A stretch of DNA of 64,000 bases from Hyalomma asiaticum (lineage: Eukaryota > Arthropoda > Arachnida > Ixodida > Ixodidae), in contig CM023482.1 in assembly GCA_013339685.2 (NCBI GenBank), positions 85,261,667 to 85,325,666 of the forward strand. The letters run 5' to 3'. Shown piece after piece: positions 58,085 through 64,000 of this stretch; position 1 is the first letter of the stretch; each line of letters starts with the position of its first letter. Position numbers and translations under genes: made by a program. The notes under the pieces are model-generated. The model was not told the DNA's origin. It searched no databases and saw nothing but the letters and a program-made list of their open reading frames with translations.

Positions 58085-60890
58085 CATGCGGACCTTAAGT
58101 CTGCGAGAATTGGTCAGCCGGGAACATGCTGTCGTCGTTTTGATTAACTTATACTATCCGTAGAACGTTACTTCCTGGCATTACGAAAGAAGGGAATGGG
58201 CAGAGGGCTCGTTTATTTGTTAGAAACGATCTAGTGAAGCCTACAGACAGAGAACGTGACAGTTCTCGGGAGGCACATTTGTCGGCCTTGAGTTGCCCGC
58301 ACGAATGCGTTAGTGCTTAACTGAAATCGACTACAGTTTTCATCCGTATGGAAGATTAAGCAGAAAGGTAAGAGTACCTTGCTCGGCTTTCGTATGCCTA
58401 ATCGTACTTATTTGATAAGTACTAGCCAAAATACAAACAAACGAAATGTCCGGCATGTACCGTTAGTTTCATTTTTTTCCCCCTTTTCCCTCCTTGGTAT
58501 CTCAATTCTACAGCAAAGTAAGAACAGGAGCGCTAGGAGTTTCAGTGAGCCGACTACGCGTCCTATAAGGAAGAGAGCCCTAACTTCCGGCCCTAATTCC
58601 TGCCGGCTTTATTTACCTATTGGCCGATGGAACGCCGTAAATACCATTAGCTAGGATCGTTCGAAGCTTACCCACTGGCGAGACCACGCTGTCTATCGCA
58701 CGCTAAATATTTACGTATGTGCGACCCTTGCTCTATAGAAAACCCCACCGGATTTGCCCCCTTAGCCTTACTGAAGCACAGTAAACATATCATTACTTCC
58801 TGTTTCCTGCTTCCTCCTCTTCACCCTGGAGAGGTAACTCAGACTATAACCTGTCTGCACCGGGTTCTATCGCACTCCAGTGCGTGCTTAGAGTAAAGGA
58901 TGTCTCAGTCGCCATGCCCCAGTTTGTATACAAGTATGTGGTTATCGTTATTCTTGATATCATATACTTGATATCATATACTTGTTATTCTTTTATAACG
59001 AACGAAAGCATATTTTCCCAATCGCATCTCCGTAGCCTTTTCACGTAACGATTAAGATGTAAAGAATGTCAGAGAAAGTAAATAAAGTTCATGAAGGTCA
59101 ACTGAGGAAGCATTTCGCAGGAAATATAGGAGGTTAGGAGGCGAAATAAAAGAAAGAGCCATTGAAGCCCTTGATGGTGGCTTTGATTCGGAGCTGCCAA
59201 TACACCTGAAGCCGACGCCAGTCCACTGCATGAAGCAATTTCATCTCTTAACGTGCCGCATTCTGATGTCCTGCCGCATGTCCACTTCTCGCTACCGTGA
59301 ATGATCTCGAATCCAGGTTATTCAGCATCTTTGGGAGAAGGTGTTGGTCTTCGTAACAGGGGCTGATCGATACGGGAACGTCCTTTCGACTTCTTATCTC
59401 TTACTAAAATTTTTATATTTAATCACAATCCGGATTAAGAAATGGAACTTCTTTGAAATATCATTGCGAACGCGGACTAACCTATTCCCGCTGTTACTGA
59501 AACACTGGCGCCACGTTCGTTGTACTACTGCACGAGCTGCACAAGGAAAACAGCCAATTTTCCACCGAGTACGGGATCGACGTGCATCAACTCACGTATA
59601 CTGCAAATGGCTATCAAATAATAGGAAATAATACGCAGCGAATATAGTTTGGAGCTATATATTTCCGGTCTCGTTTCGTGTTTCAAAACTTCTCATCCTT
59701 GTCTGCTGACCTCCCGGTAAGTCCTTGCATAACTACGCTGTAACGAACAGACTGAACCCACAGAGCGCAGCAAGAGGAGCTCTTATGTACTTAGTCAGTC
59801 CCTGTGCGTTACAGCATGAGTATCCGGCCTGATAGGAGCCACTTTAACCTACCTACCTCTCCTGCAGATCCTCTACTGCTCAGCGCACGTGTAAAAGTGT
59901 ACGGCGACTGATCCGCCAACTGCCTTCAGGGGTTTTGCGTAGAGCGTTACGTTAGAGATAGCTCCGATGGAAGGCGAGCTTCCGGTTTCCGACAGCACGT
60001 ACACTTTTCGGATTATCGCAAAGCTAACTCGGTTAAGGCAGGCAGACCAGTTTGAACTGCAGCCACAGTGCGCTATCCGATGCTGAGCGCCGTTCTTCCG
60101 GAAACTATCCGGCCTACGCGAGTTTCCTTAATTATTGAGTGCACCAATGTCAGATCTAACGAGGTTAATCCTCGCTGGTTAGTCGCTCGGTATTCCTGCG
60201 TCCTGCGATCTTTAACAAGTGGCTCAATTTTTAACGAGTCGTGTAGGGCGAAACTAATCTATCAGCAAGCGCTCAGCGCGCATTGAATTTGCCGATATCG
60301 CGAACGTTTCACACTAACGCGGCTTGATTTCTTTGATTCTTTTTTTGTAGTGAGATTTTCGCTATAGTTATGATTGCTTACCAATCCTCTATTTTTCTTA
60401 TCCTTGTCTGTTCCTGAGGTGTCTTCGTGGACTTATCGGTATGAAAGAAGGCTATCACGGCTGCTTTGTTTTTTTTTTTCCTTCTATCAATGATTTACCG
60501 ATCAATATCTATCGAATACATACATTTACTAATCCTTTTTTATTTTCAATAAATATTATTGTAATTTCTCTAATTCTTCATACTTTCTACTTATATGAGG
60601 TGAATCTTTATTTTCGCTCGTTTAGTGAACTATAATTTCAAGGGTGTCGCGAACGAGGTAAAGACGAATGTACCCGAGTTTTTATAGCATGCGAGGCAGT
60701 ATAGACTCAATTTGTGACTGAGGCATGATGGTTATAATAATATCGCCTTTAGTAACGGCACTCGTGTCGGCTAGCCTCGTGTGCTTCGGCATGTTAACTA
60801 AATCGATCGGAAACGAAGTTGTACGCACTCTTACGCTGCCCGAGAAGTTCGCGCGGTAGCTAGAAGCACGCTGCATGCGAGAACATTACA
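58085..60890. other. no gene recognised
   Basis: TTGATATCATATAC is tandemly repeated at about 58955-58984. Inverted AAAAGTGTACG and CGTACACTTTT lie at about 59893 and 59997 with 95 bases between. A pyrimidine tract ending CTCTCCTGCAG near 59867 is acceptor-like but isolated. Open frames are below 100 codons and unassigned. Confidence 0.5.
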
Positions 60891-60894
60891 TTTA

Positions 60895-61130
60895 ACAAAT
60901 GAAGGAGCAACAATGGGCGAGACAATCCGTGAGGAGGATCACGTAAACGAGAATTAGCATCCACTCTTTTGTAGCGCAAAGCCGCAGGGAGATCCATGCG
61001 CATTCACCAAGAATGAAGGCATCTTCGTTGACGAAATATTCGTTCCGGTCAGGGGTTCGAACACGGGACCAACGCCTGCCTGGGGCGCTCGCTTTACTTT
61101 TCTAGGCTGTCTACTAATTAGCAACCGTGC
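60895..61130 (-). mobile_element. second type of tRNA-derived SINE, minus strand
   Basis: On the minus strand GGTTGCTAATTAGTAGACAG (A-box-like, about 61125-61103) is followed about 50 bases on by CCGTGTTCGAACCCC (B box, about 61065-61050). It continues with a body containing TTTCGTCAACGAAGATGCC and TGGATCTCCCTGCGGC. Head and body differ from the Ruka-like family. The 3' end is uncertain. Confidence 0.5.
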
Positions 61131-61199
61131 ACCCCATATACAGCTGGAATTGGAAACGTCGGCCATGTCGTTACTCCCGTTGCACCGTGAAATTTGAGC

Positions 61200-62500
61200 C
61201 GCGATCGGAGGCCTTTGTTCGGAACACAACGCGTTCTCTCGCTGCAACTTCACGAAGTGGGGGCGTGGTTCTCGTTGCGCGTGCTGCGGATGAGGCGGGA
61301 CTGAGTGTGGCGCAGGCTTCCAAGATTGGTCAGTTTCCTTGGTTTGAGTGGGTGCTGTTATGTGACAGGGCGAGTCATAAAGTATGCGAGAACGGGAGGG
61401 CGAGATTAGCCAATGGGCAAGCGGTGAACATGCCAAAAACTGACGAGGACGTTTTGTAGCCTCCTATTAGACAATATACTACAAAACGAAATGTTTTTCT
61501 TCTCGAAATCAATAAGACTGTTTTATGAAAACGAAAAATTCTTTTTTTTTTTTTTCGTGAGCTGAAACGCGTGACTTGCGGAGAAAACGTGGCCACGCAG
61601 AAACGTGGCCGCATCCCGTTGCTTACGGCGTAAGCATGGTCCCAATCAATGACATGCAGTGAAAAGCGAACAAAACCGAACGCGTTCGCAAACAACGATC
61701 TCCGCGATCTCGCCCCTATACACGCTTCCTTCCCCGCTGAATCTCGCCTTTAATTGAACGACGGATCACGGCCACGCTGCTCGTAACTGACCCGCGCTTC
61801 CACGCACGCCTCCTCATTCAGCATCACTCTGTATAACTGAGTCGCCTGCGCGACGCCTGTCGCGCGGCTGCGCGGCGCTGGATGCTAAAACGGGCTGCGA
61901 CGCTCGGACTCCTTAATAGAGCAGTTCCGGATCGAAGCCCGAGTGGCAATCAATCAGCAGCCTCGTTTTGCCGCCGCCATGTCGAAGATGGCGAAATCAA
62001 CGAGGGAGTGGTATACGGAAGTGCAGATATATCGAATGAAGGGCACAGATTAAGTGCATAGGGGCCTGTCCTTGGCCCTTGGAAGGCGAATTCGTATGAT
62101 TTCTTCTTCTCCATCCGAGCTCTTTTTTCTTATTGTATTTGACCGTGTTTGGATCGCATATAGGGTCTCGATGATACGCGAAAACAGCCGGTCAGCGTAT
62201 ATGCCAAGAAGAGAAACGGGAAAGATAAATACGCTAGTAAAAAAAAAAAAAAATCGAGTAAACGAAATATAGAGTGAACGTTTCAAGCGTCAGCAGCAGT
62301 GCAGCGCTAGACGGAATAGTGACGGTGTACACGTAGCTGTCGGCGTGTCGGAAAGGAAAAACCCTGAAGGAGACGACGATTGATGGCGACGGCGGAAGCA
62401 ACCCGCTGGCCGTACGCGTTTGGCAAACAACGCGACTACACGCTGCGCCGCTGCAATGCGGGCGCCGTGAAGTCAGTCTCACTCGCTCTTATCTTATCGT
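61200..62500. promoter_or_regulatory. GC-rich block with CCAAT, GC-box and YY1-like motifs; best promoter candidate
   Basis: Motifs seen: GGGGGCGTGG near 61259, GGCGGGACT near 61291, TTGGTCAG near 61326, AGCCAATGGG near 61409, and a CpG-dense core at 61700-62000. GCCGCCAT and AAGATGGCG, inverted YY1-like sites, flank the ATG at 61979, which has a strong start context (GCCGCCATGT) but opens only 24 codons before TAA. A second CpG-dense stretch is at 62370-62470. No continuing exon could be identified. Confidence 0.35.
61979..62053 (+). CDS. 24-codon open frame with strong start context
   Basis: The frame reads MSKMAKSTREWYTEVQIYRM and ends four residues later. The start fits GCCGCCATG well. 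It could be a first coding exon cut by a splice donor, a short upstream frame, or chance overlap with a YY1 site pair. No family is recognised. Confidence 0.15.
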   Translation: MSKMAKSTREWYTEVQIYRMKGTD

Positions 62501-64000
62501 GGATCTGCAGTGCGCAAACAAAAGGTGCAGAGACAGAGATAACGAAAGAATGAAATACGTGACTGCCGCTAATTGTGCGTGCCTGTATTATTGTATACAA
62601 CCGGCGTGGCGGCTGAAAGGACGATGTGTTTTCCTTCTCTCAGGACGAAGTCGCAGGCTCGATTCCTAGAGGAGGCGAACCCATTTACGGGGGTGTTATG
62701 TAAAAAAAAAAAAAAAAGAGAGAGAAAGTTAAGCATAGTGTGCTTACAACTGCAGGTTTGTTATAGAAAAAGTGCGAATAATACAAAGCCTGTCAATACG
62801 CGTTCTCTCAACAGCTAGATTTCCTTCGCCAACTTAGTCCGAATCAATCAATCAGTCAATCAATCAATCCGTACATATAAATGTCCTGTAGTATTGTATG
62901 GGGTGAGTATTCCACTAGTAAATACCGAATCAGCATTCCATTAACATCAAGCGTCATAATTTCGATTTCAACATTCCGATGACTGTAACGTAGTGTGAAC
63001 ACCTCTCAAGCTGAAGAGCATGCCTCGCAGTATGTAATATTCGCTACTGGAAAACGTCAACAATGGAAGATTTTATACGCGGACAGGGATATAGGAGCTC
63101 AGCAGCCGCTTGTGGAATGTCCGTATCATCGCAAGTTCATTTCCGCGTGAAATCCGCGCGCGTGCCTGTGTTCGCTCGTCGCTCTCATTGTGGGGTGCCC
63201 TATGACCTTCGATTGTTTCGTCTCTTCAACAGCAGCAGAAGCATCACAAAAGAAAATTATAAAGAAAAAAGAACAAAATAACCTTAGAACCTTCAGACTG
63301 CCGAACCGGAAGTAGCTTGAATAAAGACACAGCACTATTTATTCAGCAGAACAGAGACTTGTGAGATTGTCTCTGTGATGCGGCATTGCCTATGAAATAG
63401 GGTGTCTTTCTTTTTTTTTTCTTTATTCGTTGCACTTGGCTCATACAACTGGCCTCCGCGCACTATCCCCTCGTTAAACTTTACGAGCTCCTCGTGCGCT
63501 GTCTTAAGCCTAATGTGTCCCCGTTACTTCCTGTGCGCCCGTTGGCGTGTAATCTCAGCGACGAAGCCCGTACTTTCCGATGACGTGAGTGGCTGTATCG
63601 CATACGCCTGTACAACCCGTTCTTTCACAGAAAGTGCACCTGTGCCATATAGCTACTTATTTTTTTGACTCCCTTCACAGCCTCAACGCCTTCGCCTCAC
63701 GAGCCTTGCCCTCGCAGCAACAGCGCGAACGCTAAAGTAAACAAAAGACAAAGCACGAAAGTAAACCGGGCCACTTGCAATAACAGCGTCGTAACAGGCA
63801 TTGCGCCAGAAGAGTGTACGTACTTACGTACTTTACGTCGTGTCACGATGAGGGCATTCCGCTTCCACGATGAGAATTTTCCGAGCGCCTGTCAGTATAG
63901 CCCATCTCAACATACGTACATTTTGCAAAACTTAAGTTTTCATTATAACTGTCCACTCGCGTAAGCATTTTCATGTCGACGTTTTAAACGCCACAGCGAC
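62501..64000. other. no gene recognised
   Basis: A runs at 62702-62717, an AATCAATCAATCAGTCAATCA-like patch near 62843, and short frames without domains. Nothing else to report. Confidence 0.55.

Noticed and set aside
59860..59870. Splice acceptor CTCTCCTGCAG
   Set aside because: No branch point or coding continuation supports an exon after it.

Overview
The window is eukaryotic, repeat-rich and apparently gene-poor. It is best read as non-coding genome of a hard (ixodid, probably metastriate) tick. The main reason is a dispersed family of about a dozen copies with a tRNA-like head (A box near GTGGTCTAGTGG, B box GGGATCGAATCCC). The head is followed by a core containing GCATTTCGATGGAGGCGAAA, GTGCACGTTAAAGAACCCC and a 3' end near TTTTGGGACGTTAAACCCC. 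From memory of the literature this is the Ruka-type SINE of ixodid ticks; I could not run a search. The many long dinucleotide, trinucleotide and tetranucleotide microsatellites, the lack of operon-like coding and the long A/T runs fit an arthropod genome. No continuous protein-coding gene, rRNA, true tRNA gene, CRISPR array or intact autonomous transposon could be supported.

Layout. 0-5 kb: pyrimidine-rich and unremarkable sequence with two SINE copies. 5-9 kb: a truncated SINE wedged between two (CA)n arrays, a self-complementary ACTATAGT minisatellite, and a head-to-head palindrome flanked by (TA)n that looks like fused Penelope-like element termini. 9-20 kb: mostly unannotated, with microsatellites, a tRNA-like B-box segment, a GC-rich block near 18 kb and a 34-bp repeat shared with 49 kb. 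20-30 kb: possible LINE tails, a GC-rich block at 21.8-22.3 kb, a 29-bp-arm hairpin, a decayed endonuclease-domain (EEP) pseudogene at 26.2-27.0 kb, and a degenerate hammerhead-like motif beside another palindrome at 29.3 kb. 30-43 kb: three decayed 3' ends of one RNase H-bearing non-LTR (I-like) retrotransposon family, a SINE with a perfect target-site duplication, a 74-bp-arm foldback at 35.8-36.0 kb, a TTAA-flanked MITE at 38.5-39.1 kb and more SINEs. 43-57 kb: SINEs with tail duplications and one with an internal hairpin insertion, a LINE 3' UTR scar, and a GC-rich block at 52-52.9 kb ending in a TATA-like motif. 57-64 kb: a TA-flanked pogo/Tigger-like MITE, a second tRNA-derived SINE type, and a GC-rich block at 61.2-62.5 kb with CCAAT and YY1-like motifs, the best candidate for a promoter or first exon.

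Interactions between parts. The SINEs presumably used a LINE machinery: 5' truncation, 13-14 bp target-site duplications and simple-sequence tails are all visible. The most unusual signal is the 170-bp foldback, whose arms differ only at two wobble-compatible positions and which is bounded by TTAA. Several other short-loop inverted repeats make foldback structure a recurring theme of this window.
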